Source: Bacteroidia bacterium
Lineage (GTDB): Bacteria > Bacteroidota > Bacteroidia > Bacteroidales > CAJPTX01
Length of the DNA stretch: 17,239 bases
NCBI GenBank assembly: GCA_905373665.1
Contig: CAJPTV010000037.1
Coordinates: 1 to 17,239 of the forward strand
Reading direction: 5' to 3'
The position numbers and the translations under genes are program-made. The notes under the pieces are model-generated. The model searched no databases, was not told the origin of the DNA, and saw only the letters and a program-made list of their open reading frames with translations. This document shows positions 1 to 8,272 of this stretch, one piece after another. The stretch's first letter is position 1. Every line of letters begins with the position of its first letter.

Positions 1-1
1 A

Positions 2-409
2 GACTATCCACGTATACCCTACCCGCAAGACCTAGCAGAATACCGCTTATTTGCCACGCGTGGGGCAAGGTTGCGTCGCCTGCACCTAATGGATGCGTCG
101 CTAGAGCTGCCTCAAGTGGCTACCTTCGAGGTGGCGGGGAGTAACGAGGTGACTACTGTTCGTTACGAAGAAACCCCTTTGGGTGAAAGAAACGTTCTTG
201 ACGCGAACGCCCCCGAGGGGCGCGTCTGGATTAACGATACGCAGTATTTCGCTCACGTTCCCCTCCGCGTGTGGGATCATTACGTCGGGGCATATCAGCC
301 CGCGCGTCTCTGGTTGCAAAAGCGTGTGGGGCGTCGCCTAGACTTTGATGACGTAAAGTGGTATTTGCGGATGGTGGCGACGATTGCCGAGACCACCTAT
401 ATGCCGTAA
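2..409 (+). CDS. Type ISP-like restriction/modification DNA methyltransferase, C-terminal fragment (5' end outside window)
   Basis: The reading frame is open from the first bases, so this is the last ~135 residues of a longer gene; the internal TTG at 71 is not its start. The segment resembles the C-terminal target-recognition part of type ISP enzymes (LlaGI/LlaBIII-like single-chain restriction-modification proteins) and related N6-adenine methylases. Seen here are a PRIPYP stretch, GARLRRLHLMD, GRVWINDTQYF, a WDHYVGAYQPARLWL block and LDFDDVKWYLRMVATIAET close to the stop. These blocks recur in order at the end of that family. The methylase motifs, helicase and nuclease would lie upstream and cannot be checked, so whether it cuts DNA or only methylates it is unknown. 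It ends cleanly with TAA, 80 bases before the sigma factor start. Confidence 0.75.
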   Translation, partial: DYPRIPYPQDLAEYRLFATRGARLRRLHLMDASLELPQVATFEVAGSNEVTTVRYEETPLGERNVLDANAPEGRVWINDTQYFAHVPLRVWDHYVGAYQPARLWLQKRVGRRLDFDDVKWYLRMVATIAETTYMP

Positions 410-489
410 CATTTTCTTTTACCTTCTGTAACTTTCCGTCCCCTTCTCCGTCTTACGGGAAAATTAAGGAGCTCAAAACCCTTGAGCGA

Positions 490-972
490 ATGACGACTGA
501 AGAGTATAACGACTGTGTAGACCAGCACGCCGACGGGTTGTATCGCTTTGCCCTTCGTTTGATGGACAATAGGGTTCTGGCAGAAGATCTGGTGCAGGAG
601 GCATTTACCCGCCTTTGGGAAAAAAGGGAGGGAGTGAAAGCGAGTGGCGCACGCTCCTATCTGTTTACCACCCTTTATAACGCCTCTGTCGATCTCCTAC
701 GTTCGACACGCCCACAGGTAGACGTAGAAGAGGTAAAGACCTCCGTTTATCAACAACCTACCTTTGACATCCAAGAGCGACTCAATCGAGGATTGGCGCT
801 TTTACCCGAGGTACAACGTACGGTGATCTTGCTCAGAGACTACGAGGGGTATAACTATGCCGAGATTGGGGAGATTGCCCATCTTTCCGAGGCTCAGGTC
901 AAGGTCTACATTCACAGGGCAAGACAATTTTTGCGTAACTATCTGGGCGATTTAGAGGAATTGATCGGATGA
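490..972 (+). CDS. ECF-type RNA polymerase sigma factor (sigma-70 family)
   Basis: A 160-residue extracytoplasmic-function sigma factor that would direct core RNA polymerase to a dedicated regulon in the cytoplasm. Region 2 spans about residues 8-72, with the typical LYRFALRLMDN, AEDLVQEAFTRLWEKR and RSYLFTTLYNASVDLLR helices. Region 4 spans about 95-153, with LPEVQRTVILLRDYEGYNYAEIGEI and the helix-turn-helix ending in VKVYIHRARQFLRNYL. The ATG at 490 is chosen because region 2 begins right after it; longer readings from 358 add low-complexity residues derived from the preceding gene's end. AAGGAG at 467-472 is rather far from this ATG. Its stop codon overlaps the start of the next gene (ATGA), typical of a sigma/anti-sigma pair. 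Its targets are not shown by the sequence. Confidence 0.9.
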   Translation: MTTEEYNDCVDQHADGLYRFALRLMDNRVLAEDLVQEAFTRLWEKREGVKASGARSYLFTTLYNASVDLLRSTRPQVDVEEVKTSVYQQPTFDIQERLNRGLALLPEVQRTVILLRDYEGYNYAEIGEIAHLSEAQVKVYIHRARQFLRNYLGDLEELIG

Positions 973-2045
973 ACCACGCACACGATAACCTAACCGAGGC
1001 GCTCCTAGCACGCCTACGCTCGGGTAACTTGACTGCCGAGGAGGCGCTCGCGCTCAATGATACACTAGAGCACTTTGAGGAGGAAACACCCCCGATCGAC
1101 ACACCCGTCGAAGACGATACATCCGCCCCCTCCGCTCGTCTCAAAATGCGTTTGAAGAGACCAGTGCAGGAACATCTGCCACTCTCGCACTTTGAGCAAC
1201 TCTGCTATAAAGAACTGGAGGGGGAACTCTCTGTCACCGAGCAGCAAGAGCTTGACGATATCACAACGCACTATCCCCGTTATGCGCAGCAGCGAGAAGC
1301 GATTTTGCGCACGAAGCTAGCTATCCCCACCGAGATCGTGTACCCCTACAAGGAGCGCTTAAAACATTACACAACCCCCATGGATTGGCGTTCGCTGGTG
1401 GGGCGTGGCGTGGCAGTGGCGGCGTGCTTGTTCTTTGTCTTGTGGATAGGGGTAAAGCAGTTGGATAGGCTCTCTACGCCTGTAGCGGACGAGCTGCGTT
1501 GGGCGTATACACAACCGAGTCGCGTTGTGGAAAACGTAGAGGAAACGACGACGGTTGCTGTTGCAACGCCCTCCGTTCGTATTGCGCAGCGCCCTAGTGT
1601 CGTGCCGCCGCAAAGCGCTGCTACTTTGAGTACTGTTGCCCCCCTCGAAACGCCGACCCCTACAACAGAAGATAGCGCAGTAGAGGCAGTAACACCTTCT
1701 ATTACAGCGCTGCAGGAAAGCGTCGCTGCGCCAGAAGCGTCGTCTGTAACGGGGGGGCTTGCCACAACGTCGGTTGCAGAGCTCGCCCATGAGATGGTTA
1801 CAGAGAATAACGAACTTGCTCCCCTCCCCTCCTTGCCTATACAGGAGCTTTCTTCAGAAAGGACGTTGGCAATGGAGAGTCGAGACCCGATGCCAGAGCT
1901 CTATCATGACTGGGAGCTGATCACTGCGGAAGAGGAAGTAGAGGCTTTCGAGAGCGAAGTAAAGAGCTTTCAAAAGAAGCTTCGCCCTGAGCGTCCGTTG
2001 CGTGCCAAGTTCGTGGATTATGTGTTAGAGCTCGCTGCTCGTTAA
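969..2045 (+). CDS. Single-pass membrane protein, probable anti-sigma factor
   Basis: A 358-residue protein translationally coupled to the ECF sigma gene by a 4-base overlap. Residues 1-140 are acidic and hydrophilic, and would be cytoplasmic. One clear membrane segment lies at about 144-164 (GRGVAVAACLFFVLWIGVKQL region). A long Thr/Val/Pro/Ala-rich stretch follows at about 175-295, then an acidic tail with a coiled-coil-like segment (EEEVEAFESEVKSFQKKL). The pattern EIVYPYKERLKHY before the membrane segment resembles a motif common in Bacteroidetes anti-sigma-like membrane proteins. I see no zinc-binding HxxxCxxC motif and no FecR signature, so the anti-sigma role is inferred from gene order and topology. 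Alternative: a structural membrane protein that happens to be co-transcribed. Confidence 0.7.
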   Translation: MNHAHDNLTEALLARLRSGNLTAEEALALNDTLEHFEEETPPIDTPVEDDTSAPSARLKMRLKRPVQEHLPLSHFEQLCYKELEGELSVTEQQELDDITTHYPRYAQQREAILRTKLAIPTEIVYPYKERLKHYTTPMDWRSLVGRGVAVAACLFFVLWIGVKQLDRLSTPVADELRWAYTQPSRVVENVEETTTVAVATPSVRIAQRPSVVPPQSAATLSTVAPLETPTPTTEDSAVEAVTPSITALQESVAAPEASSVTGGLATTSVAELAHEMVTENNELAPLPSLPIQELSSERTLAMESRDPMPELYHDWELITAEEEVEAFESEVKSFQKKLRPERPLRAKFVDYVLELAAR

Positions 2046-2053
2046 TTTTTGAT

Positions 2054-2072
2054 AGCGTTGAGACGCTTTTTT
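2054..2072 (+). terminator. Short hairpin terminator after the sigma/membrane-protein operon
   Basis: Stem AGCGT (2054-2058) pairs with ACGCT (2063-2067) around a 4-base loop, followed by a run of T through 2072. It sits 8 bases after the stop at 2045. The stem is only 5 bp, so termination may be partial. Confidence 0.5.
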
Positions 2073-2117
2073 CCCTTATTATTGTAACTTCGTACTTAGG
2101 TTATATTTAATACAGGG

Positions 2118-2789
2118 ATGAGAATGCTGAAATGGTTTGGGGTGCTTTTAGCAGGTCTGTTGTTACTCTCTTGTTCAGTCGAAGAGGAAGACCAAAACTC
2201 CGAAATTAAAGGGGAAGGGCTAGAAGCCTTCTCTAAAAGCGAACGTCAGGAAGCCAACACGGCTAGGAACGAGGCTTACCTCTCAACGGTAGAAAAAGAG
2301 GTTTTCTTTTACCTCAATCTGGCACGACGCCACCCAGCGAAGTTTGTCAAGGTGTTTTTAGAGAAATACGAGCATGCGCCTGGCTATGAGAAGGGGTATG
2401 CCTTTGACGAACGTAAAGCATCACTTATCCAACAATTGAAGCGGCAAGAGCCCCTCGCACTAGTAAATCCCTCAAGGGAACTCTTCAGTTTAGCGGAGTG
2501 CTTTGCTGTCGCACAGGGGAAGGCTGGCTATACGGGGCACGGGCGTGAAGGGACGGGCTGTGAGGGTGGCTATCATGCCGAGTGTTGCGATTACGGAGAC
2601 TATGCCTCGGGGCTTTACATCATTCTCGAACTATTGATAGACAGCGGTAGGGGCAACGAAGCGCTCGGACATCGGAGGATTCTCCTTTCCGACTACCGTT
2701 GCATGGGTGTCGCGCAGCGCGACCATAGCCGTTATGGTAAATGTGCCGTCCTCGATTTTTGGACACGAGAGGGCGGAGCGTGGGAATAG
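2118..2789 (+). CDS. CAP (SCP/PR-1-like) domain lipoprotein
   Basis: A 223-residue predicted lipoprotein. Residues 1-18 form a signal peptide with lipobox LLSC, lipidated Cys19, followed by an acidic SVEEEDQ stretch typical of exported Bacteroidetes lipoproteins. The body from about residue 55 fits the CAP/SCP superfamily: an opening VFFYLNLARRHPAKF helix, a central His in TGHGREG, and a closing GHRRILLSDYRCMGVAQ block followed by AVLDFW. In CAP proteins the two His residues form part of the cavity, and those two are present here. A Cys-rich insert near residues 146-160 (CEGG, ECCDYG) may form disulfides outside the membrane. Bacterial members have been linked to diverse surface roles, so no reaction is assigned. 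It is followed after 30 bases by the giant surface protein. The start could also be the ATG at 2124. Confidence 0.75.
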   Translation: MRMLKWFGVLLAGLLLLSCSVEEEDQNSEIKGEGLEAFSKSERQEANTARNEAYLSTVEKEVFFYLNLARRHPAKFVKVFLEKYEHAPGYEKGYAFDERKASLIQQLKRQEPLALVNPSRELFSLAECFAVAQGKAGYTGHGREGTGCEGGYHAECCDYGDYASGLYIILELLIDSGRGNEALGHRRILLSDYRCMGVAQRDHSRYGKCAVLDFWTREGGAWE

Positions 2790-2819
2790 AGAGAGAGTAG
2801 TTTGAATCACAATAAAATA

Positions 2820-5800
2820 ATGAAAATGAGAAGAACAAGGAGTGTCTTGCTCTTTTGCCTCCCGCTGCTGTTGCTGTGGCAGGTAGGGGCAGCACAAGAC
2901 AAACCCATGAAGTTACGACTTGCAACCGATGATAAGGGGAATATTATGATCCCGATCGGGACGAATGGAGGTGGCGATCGCTGTCTGGTTCGTTGGAAGG
3001 CAGCCAATGCTACGGAGTGGACTACGGAGAAAGTCGAGGGTGAGTATTTCAAAAAGATGCCCTCAGTCGGTGTCTATGATTTTGAACTAGGACCACAGTA
3101 CATTGTGGGCATCAATTATTCTCGTTTTGATGAAAACGACGCTGCCCCTAAACAGCTTCTCGATATTGTCGCTTGGGGCGATGTGGAGTGGCAACGTCTC
3201 TCGGGAGCATTTGAGGGTTGTAAGAACCTGAACATCTCGGCGACGGATGTGCCTAATCTTAAAATGGTGAAGAGACTTTCGCAGATGTTTTCTGGTTGTG
3301 TGGAGCTCAATAGTCCGAACCTCTCGGATTGGGATGTGAGCCGCGTGACCGAATTCTATAGTATGTTCGAGGGGTGTACGAAGTTCAATCAGTCGCTTGC
3401 TAAGTGGGATGTCTCAAAGGGAGAAAGCATGTTTGATATGTTTAAGGGAGCAAATGCTTTTGACCAGTCGCTTGCTACGTGGAATTTGTCCTCTTGCAAA
3501 TATTTTGAACTGCCACCTGCAATGAGCGAAGCGAACTATGCGAATACGCTGAAGGGATGGGCAAATAACACTCAAATCAGGGAAAAGCTTACGCTCTCGG
3601 TACCTCTACTCTCTTATGCAGCAGCTAAGGAGTCAAGAGCGAAGCTTATTTCTACTAAAGGGTGGCGATTTATGGGTGACTATGAAAAGCTCGGTACGCC
3701 CAAGGGGAACAAGCCTTTTATCTTCAAGATTAGGGCTTTAGAGCCTAAAGTATCCCTTCTCCTTCAAGGAAAGAACTTCTCTTACACCTATCAGAGAGAT
3801 GGGGACAACGAAGTTGCCGTTAACAATGTGACAAGTTCGGTCTCAAAGCTCTCTTCGTTTGATGCTGTGAAAGGAACAACTTACACCATAACGGTTAAGC
3901 CGCAAGGGGTTGTTGCGTTGGGGACTGGGTTTTATCAGAGTAAGGAAACTACTTACGAAGTTACCGAGATTGTCAGCTTTGGCGATGTGCAGTGGGCGAC
4001 GGCTATAACTTTTTTGCCAGGGTTCGGGGGCAAGATAGAAGCGACTGCGGGGACGCCAGATTTCTCTATTGTGCAAGATGTGACCTATATGTTAGCGGGA
4101 CTGAAAGAGGAGGCTCAGATCGACGTAAGCAAGTGGGATGTGTCGAAGGTTGAGATTTTCTTTCATCCGTTCTATAACATTGGGAAAAAGAATTTAGATA
4201 TTAGTGGGTGGAAGCTCCATGCCTGCAAGTTCATTGGTTTGGACGGTTCGGGGCTTTCCCCAGAAATGTACGAAAAGGCTCTCAAGGCGTGGTCAGAAGA
4301 TACAAATACGAAAGAGGGTGTAGAACTGCATGCAAGCGGCTTGATTTATAATCCGTCAGCAGAGCCATATCGTAAAAAGCTTATCGATGAAAAGCATTGG
4401 AAGATAGTGGGCGATAACCTCCCATGGTATATCTCTCTGCGCGATGACAATACGACGCCGTTGTTTGTGGGAGGCGAGAATCGGTATAAAATTGAACGCA
4501 AGGGTGTTACCAATGAGGAGGTGAACAAGCTTGTCTTCACCTCAGAGCCTGCGGGGGCGCTCACTTTCTCGCGCGATCCGAAGAATCAAGATTACTTGTT
4601 GGTAAAAGGTGTTGTGGCGGGAGCTGCTACTATAAAGGCGCATCTTGATGCTGTACCCAACGGGCGAGGAGAAGTGAACCTTGCTTATCCTGTTACGGTG
4701 TTAGCCAAGCCGACAGCGATTAAGGTGATGAATGCCGAAGGGAATGAGATTACTGGGAATGAGTACACTGTGAAAGAAGGAACCACGGTTCGTTTGACGG
4801 CAGAGAGTCTACCAGCAGGGATAAATAGCTTTAAATTTCAGGTTACGCCCCCTCCAAGATCCTTTCATCAGTATGGAAATGAATGTTCGTTTAGGCCTAC
4901 CCGTAACGAACATATTGTAACGGTAACACTTAAGGGGTCAGACGAGCCTAAGAAGGAGTTCAAGCTTGTGGTTACGCCAGTGCTCAAGGTGGAGCTAAAT
5001 TATCGAGCGCCACTCCTGAAACTCTTCTTAAACGGAGAAGACTCTGAAAAGAGTTATCAACTTACGGCAGAGGTAACCCCTAAGGCGAGTGCCTCAAGCC
5101 AGAACGTGACTTATAGCGTTGAGGGGACGGACGGTGTCGTTACCGTTTCGTCAACGGGGCTTATTACCGCACAAAAGCCAGGAAGGGTGCTCGTAAAGGT
5201 GACCCCAGAGGATAAGAATGCGACCCCCGCGGAGCTAGAGGTGGTGGTTGACTATAAACTCGAGACATTTACTGTTACGCAGAACGGTAAGCCGATTGTG
5301 GGCAATAAGTTCACTATGAATCTGAACGAACCCGTGCTATTGAAAGCGAATTTTACCCCAGAGGAGATCGTCAATAAAAACGTATGGTGGGGAGCACCTC
5401 AAGAATATTTTGAGTCTTTGCCGAAAACACCCGAGGTGACCTTGACGGCTCGGAAGACAGGAACGGACATTCCGCTGGAGGTTAGACCGCAGGCAGATCC
5501 AAATAAAGTGCTTCAGTTGTTAATAACAATCGAAAATAAGGCAACGGGGTTGCTGATTTCCGATGGGCTAAGCGACTACACCAACCAGACCTTCCTGATG
5601 AAAAAGGGAGATAATAAGCAATTCTTTGCCAATCCATTCCCGCATGCTGCAGAGCCACGTACGGATCTGGTATGGACGTCGGAGAATAGCACGAAGGTTG
5701 AGGTCGTTAACGGTAAGGTCACTGTAAAGGATGAGGCTGCCGTGGGCGACTTGGTAAAGATTACCCTCAAGACTACCAACGAGCCTATTTTGGAAGCAAG

Positions 5801-7973
5801 CTTCACGGTAAAGGTTGTGGCTGAGATCGAGCCTGTGAAATCGATAACCTTCGAACAAACGAGCTTTGATAAGTTTGTCGGCGAGGAGTTTGACCTTGGA
5901 ATGAAAATCCTCCCAGAAACAGCACAGCAGACGGTAGCGTGGCTGCTCGCTCCTCCTACTCCTATTGTGGATATAACCCCTTCAGGAAAAGTAAAGGCGC
6001 TGAAGCCAGGAACAGTAACTGTAACGGCGCGCGCTGCGAATGGTGTTACATCTGCTCCTGTGACAATAAACCTTTCTCATAAAGTGGCATCAATTGCCTT
6101 TTTGAACCCTGCTACGGAAGTGACAACAGATACGCCGACGCTTTTCTCCCTCAGTTTTATACCGTCCGAAGGTATCAATGACGAAGTAGAGGTTTCTTTT
6201 GAACCCCAAGACTTCCTCGCGCGTAAGCCTCAATCTGAGCCTAGGAAAATTGCGGTACAGGGGATAAAGGACTCTAAGGGGCAAAAGGTGAAGATTACGG
6301 TAAAGAGCAAGAAACAGCCAGACCTTACCCCTGCCGAGTGTGAGGTAGTAGTGAAGGGCGAGGTTGTGTCGCTCACGGGGTTGCGTATCTTTAACGGTGC
6401 GGTGGATTGTACGAACCAACAGTTGCTCGTAGATAAGGATTTCAACGCTACGCTCACTTGCAAACCCACGCCCGAAGCGGCTGAGCTCCCCGCAGGGTTG
6501 AAGTGGAGTTCGGATAAGCCCACTAAGATCTCAGTAGAGGAAACGACGGGTAAGGTCAAGGTAGAGGCGGCAGCAGCGGTAAACGATGTTGTAACTATCA
6601 CCGTAGAGACTCCGACCGAGCCTAAACTCAAGGCTTCGGTGACCTTGAAGGTGGTGGCAGAGGTGAAAGATCCAGAAAGTGTGACCCTCAAGCCCACTGA
6701 TTCGCAAAAGTTGTGGGTAGGTAAGGAGTTGCAACTTCATGTATCTGTACTCCCAGCAGAGGCTTCGCAGCTTGTAAGTTGGGTATTTGACCCCGCCGAT
6801 CAGCAGGTCGTTGAGATATCGTCAAAGAATGTATTAACAGCGAAGAGCGTAGGAAGTGTCAAGGTGCAGGCGCGTACGGCGAATGGAAAAGAGTCGGCAC
6901 AGCTAGCAATTAACGTGGTGGAAAAACTGACGAATCTAGCATTTGAGAACCCCGTGAAGACGGTGGTTGTCGGAGGTGCGGATGTTATCTTCACATTGAA
7001 ATTTACCCCCGAGGCGGGTGTTGACAAAACCTTGGATGTGTCGTTCGCTCCAGAGGGTTACCTCGAAAAGGTCTCTTTTGAAAATGGAGTCTTGACGGTG
7101 AAGGGAAAGAAGGAGCTCGCTGAGGGTAAGGTCACGATTACGGTAAAGAGCCCATTCTACACAGAACTCGCTCCTGTTACGCACGAGGTGGCTGTGAAGA
7201 AGCCTCGTCTAGTTGAGGGTATTTCCATCAAAGACGAAAATAATAACTGGGTAATGTCTGTGAACGAACGGCGTGCGCCTGTGGTAGAGTTTGCCCCTAA
7301 AGATGCTACAAATCAAGAACTGTCGTGGACTTCTAACAACGCCGAGGTGGCATACTATGATGATACTAAGGCTCAGGTGGTAGCCAAGAGCGTGGGAGAT
7401 GCAGAACTCACAGCAACCTCGGTAGATGGCGGCTTTAAGGCAGTATTGAAGGTGTCGGTAAAAGACAAGATCGAGGTCATATCCATTACGCTACCAGCTA
7501 CGGAGAGCGTAGAGGTGGGTAAGACAAAGACGTTGACTGTAACCTTTAATCCTACGAATGCGACGGATAAGACGTTGACGTGGACCTCCTCTAATCCCGC
7601 AGTGGCTAAAGTGGCAGCGGGTGTTGTAACAGGTGTGGCTGCTGGGACAGCGATCATCACCGCGACCTCGGCGAACGGGAAGAACGCGCCGTGTACTGTT
7701 ACGGTTACTACGCCTACGCCAGTGGAAGAAGCCTTCTTTGCTGATGTGGTGGTGGCTCCCAATCCTTGCTCCGAACAGTTGCGGATCCTGAATCCACAGG
7801 GGCATGTCGGTGCGTATGAACTATTGAACCTTTCGGGGCAGCTACTCCTCTCAGGGGTGTTAGAAGGCACCGAAGTGGTGATTGAGATGGGGACTTTGCC
7901 AGCGGGGAATTACCTGTTGCGCCTAAGTGCTCAGGGTGTACAAGGCAAGGTCGTGAACGTTGTGAAGCGTTAG
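2820..7973 (+). CDS. Giant T9SS-secreted surface protein with DUF285/BspA-type repeats and BIG2-like domains
   Basis: About 1717 residues from the ATG at 2820. That start places a canonical signal peptide first (basic MKMRRTR, hydrophobic core, cleavage likely after VGAA, residue ~25); the frame is also open from a TTG at 2802. Residues ~114-295 and ~381-537 hold two blocks of DUF285/BspA-like surface repeats, with the signature WDVS, MFEGC and FNQSLAKWDVS elements; the two blocks end in similar MYEKALKAWS/NYANTLKGWA segments. From ~560 to ~1630 the protein is a string of beta-rich Ig-like domains with BIG2 hallmarks (KVTALKPGTVTVTA-like ends, WTSSNPAVAKV in the last one). The tail from ~1641 (APNPCSEQLRI to LPAGNYLLRL and a final VVKR) is a type A T9SS sorting domain. 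It is therefore predicted to cross the outer membrane by T9SS and be anchored at the cell surface. An adhesin role is inferred from architecture only. Confidence 0.85.
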   Translation: MKMRRTRSVLLFCLPLLLLWQVGAAQDKPMKLRLATDDKGNIMIPIGTNGGGDRCLVRWKAANATEWTTEKVEGEYFKKMPSVGVYDFELGPQYIVGINYSRFDENDAAPKQLLDIVAWGDVEWQRLSGAFEGCKNLNISATDVPNLKMVKRLSQMFSGCVELNSPNLSDWDVSRVTEFYSMFEGCTKFNQSLAKWDVSKGESMFDMFKGANAFDQSLATWNLSSCKYFELPPAMSEANYANTLKGWANNTQIREKLTLSVPLLSYAAAKESRAKLISTKGWRFMGDYEKLGTPKGNKPFIFKIRALEPKVSLLLQGKNFSYTYQRDGDNEVAVNNVTSSVSKLSSFDAVKGTTYTITVKPQGVVALGTGFYQSKETTYEVTEIVSFGDVQWATAITFLPGFGGKIEATAGTPDFSIVQDVTYMLAGLKEEAQIDVSKWDVSKVEIFFHPFYNIGKKNLDISGWKLHACKFIGLDGSGLSPEMYEKALKAWSEDTNTKEGVELHASGLIYNPSAEPYRKKLIDEKHWKIVGDNLPWYISLRDDNTTPLFVGGENRYKIERKGVTNEEVNKLVFTSEPAGALTFSRDPKNQDYLLVKGVVAGAATIKAHLDAVPNGRGEVNLAYPVTVLAKPTAIKVMNAEGNEITGNEYTVKEGTTVRLTAESLPAGINSFKFQVTPPPRSFHQYGNECSFRPTRNEHIVTVTLKGSDEPKKEFKLVVTPVLKVELNYRAPLLKLFLNGEDSEKSYQLTAEVTPKASASSQNVTYSVEGTDGVVTVSSTGLITAQKPGRVLVKVTPEDKNATPAELEVVVDYKLETFTVTQNGKPIVGNKFTMNLNEPVLLKANFTPEEIVNKNVWWGAPQEYFESLPKTPEVTLTARKTGTDIPLEVRPQADPNKVLQLLITIENKATGLLISDGLSDYTNQTFLMKKGDNKQFFANPFPHAAEPRTDLVWTSENSTKVEVVNGKVTVKDEAAVGDLVKITLKTTNEPILEASFTVKVVAEIEPVKSITFEQTSFDKFVGEEFDLGMKILPETAQQTVAWLLAPPTPIVDITPSGKVKALKPGTVTVTARAANGVTSAPVTINLSHKVASIAFLNPATEVTTDTPTLFSLSFIPSEGINDEVEVSFEPQDFLARKPQSEPRKIAVQGIKDSKGQKVKITVKSKKQPDLTPAECEVVVKGEVVSLTGLRIFNGAVDCTNQQLLVDKDFNATLTCKPTPEAAELPAGLKWSSDKPTKISVEETTGKVKVEAAAAVNDVVTITVETPTEPKLKASVTLKVVAEVKDPESVTLKPTDSQKLWVGKELQLHVSVLPAEASQLVSWVFDPADQQVVEISSKNVLTAKSVGSVKVQARTANGKESAQLAINVVEKLTNLAFENPVKTVVVGGADVIFTLKFTPEAGVDKTLDVSFAPEGYLEKVSFENGVLTVKGKKELAEGKVTITVKSPFYTELAPVTHEVAVKKPRLVEGISIKDENNNWVMSVNERRAPVVEFAPKDATNQELSWTSNNAEVAYYDDTKAQVVAKSVGDAELTATSVDGGFKAVLKVSVKDKIEVISITLPATESVEVGKTKTLTVTFNPTNATDKTLTWTSSNPAVAKVAAGVVTGVAAGTAIITATSANGKNAPCTVTVTTPTPVEEAFFADVVVAPNPCSEQLRILNPQGHVGAYELLNLSGQLLLSGVLEGTEVVIEMGTLPAGNYLLRLSAQGVQGKVVNVVKR
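4696..7200 (+). repeat. Three tandem ~830-bp super-modules, each encoding three Ig-like domains
   Basis: Inside the giant surface protein gene, the Ig-like domains repeat as an A-B-C triplet starting near 4696, 5541 and 6363 and ending near 7200. Copies 2 and 3 align well at protein level: TNQTFLM/TNQQLLV, KVTVKDEAAVGDLVKITL/KVKVEAAAAVNDVVTITV, VKVVAE/LKVVAE, NPATEV/NPVKTV, VKITVKS/VTITVKS. Copy 1 is clearly related in order and ends but more diverged. Two further BIG2-like domains after 7200 lie outside the triplet pattern. Confidence 0.7.
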
Positions 7974-8014
7974 AAAGAGCCTCGTAGTTGCGAGAAGCGA
8001 TTAACGAGTGAGGT

Positions 8015-8053
8015 AAAGAAGCCGTCTCGGGTAAAACCGAGGCGGCTTCTTTT
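8015..8053 (+). terminator. Strong rho-independent terminator after the giant surface protein gene
   Basis: The arm 8015-8030 pairs with 8037-8052 in a 16-bp stem (one T-G wobble) around the 6-base loop GTAAAA, followed by T residues to 8053. It sits 42 bases after the stop codon and separates the surface-protein block from the tRNA/housekeeping block. The A-rich upstream arm could also let it work on reverse-strand transcripts. Confidence 0.9.
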
Positions 8054-8119
8054 GCGTTAAGGGTGGTGCTAATGGTGGACGGCTCTGTGACAATGAGGGC
8101 GGGATGAGACGTTAGAAGG

Positions 8120-8150
8120 TTTTAGAAGAAAAAATAAAGTACTACCTTTG
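8120..8150 (+). promoter_or_regulatory. Bacteroidetes-type promoter for tRNA-Arg
   Basis: TACCTTTG at 8143-8150 matches the Bacteroidetes -7 consensus TAnnTTTG exactly. A TTTT at 8120-8123 lies 19 bases upstream, the expected spacing for the -33 TTTG-like box. The tRNA starts 18 bases downstream. The same promoter may read on into the FKBP gene, because no terminator is visible between them. Confidence 0.7.
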
Positions 8151-8168
8151 TTCCCGTAGTTAGACCTA

Positions 8169-8242
8169 GGCCCCGTAGTTCAGCTGAATAGAACGTCAGA
8201 TTCCGGTTCTGAAAGTCGTGGGTTTGAATCCCGCCGGGGTCA
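8169..8242 (+). tRNA. tRNA-Arg, anticodon CCG
   Basis: A complete cloverleaf can be drawn by hand. The acceptor stem GGCCCCG (8169-8175) pairs with CGGGGTC (8235-8241), with one G-T pair. The D stem is GTTC/GAAC. The anticodon stem TCAGA/TCTGA encloses loop TTCCGGT, giving anticodon CCG at 8203-8205, which reads CGG (Arg). The T stem GTGGG/CCCGC encloses TTTGAAT. The discriminator base is A (8242), usual for Arg. The CCA end is not encoded and would have to be added. I see no integrase or duplicated tRNA 3' end nearby. Confidence 0.95.
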
Positions 8243-8272
8243 CAAGCTTATTAGAAAAGGGTAGTTCATAAC

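Noticed and set aside
358..489. Longer version of the ECF sigma gene starting at 358
   Set aside because: The extra 44 residues overlap the methyltransferase gene end and look like out-of-frame sequence, whereas sigma region 2 starts just after the ATG at 490.
1359..1790. Open frames of 132-143 codons on the - strand inside the membrane-protein gene
   Set aside because: They lie opposite the Thr/Val/Pro-rich linker of a well-supported + strand gene, are Arg/Cys- or Ser/Thr-rich with no recognisable domain, and overlap each other.
6090..7870. Several - strand open frames of 100-165 codons within the giant surface protein gene
   Set aside because: Antisense shadows of a continuous, domain-rich + strand gene; their Val/Thr/Ser-rich composition mirrors the Ig-repeat codons.
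8169..8242. tRNA-Arg as an integration site for a mobile element
   Set aside because: No integrase, no repeated tRNA 3' end and no base-composition change next to it.
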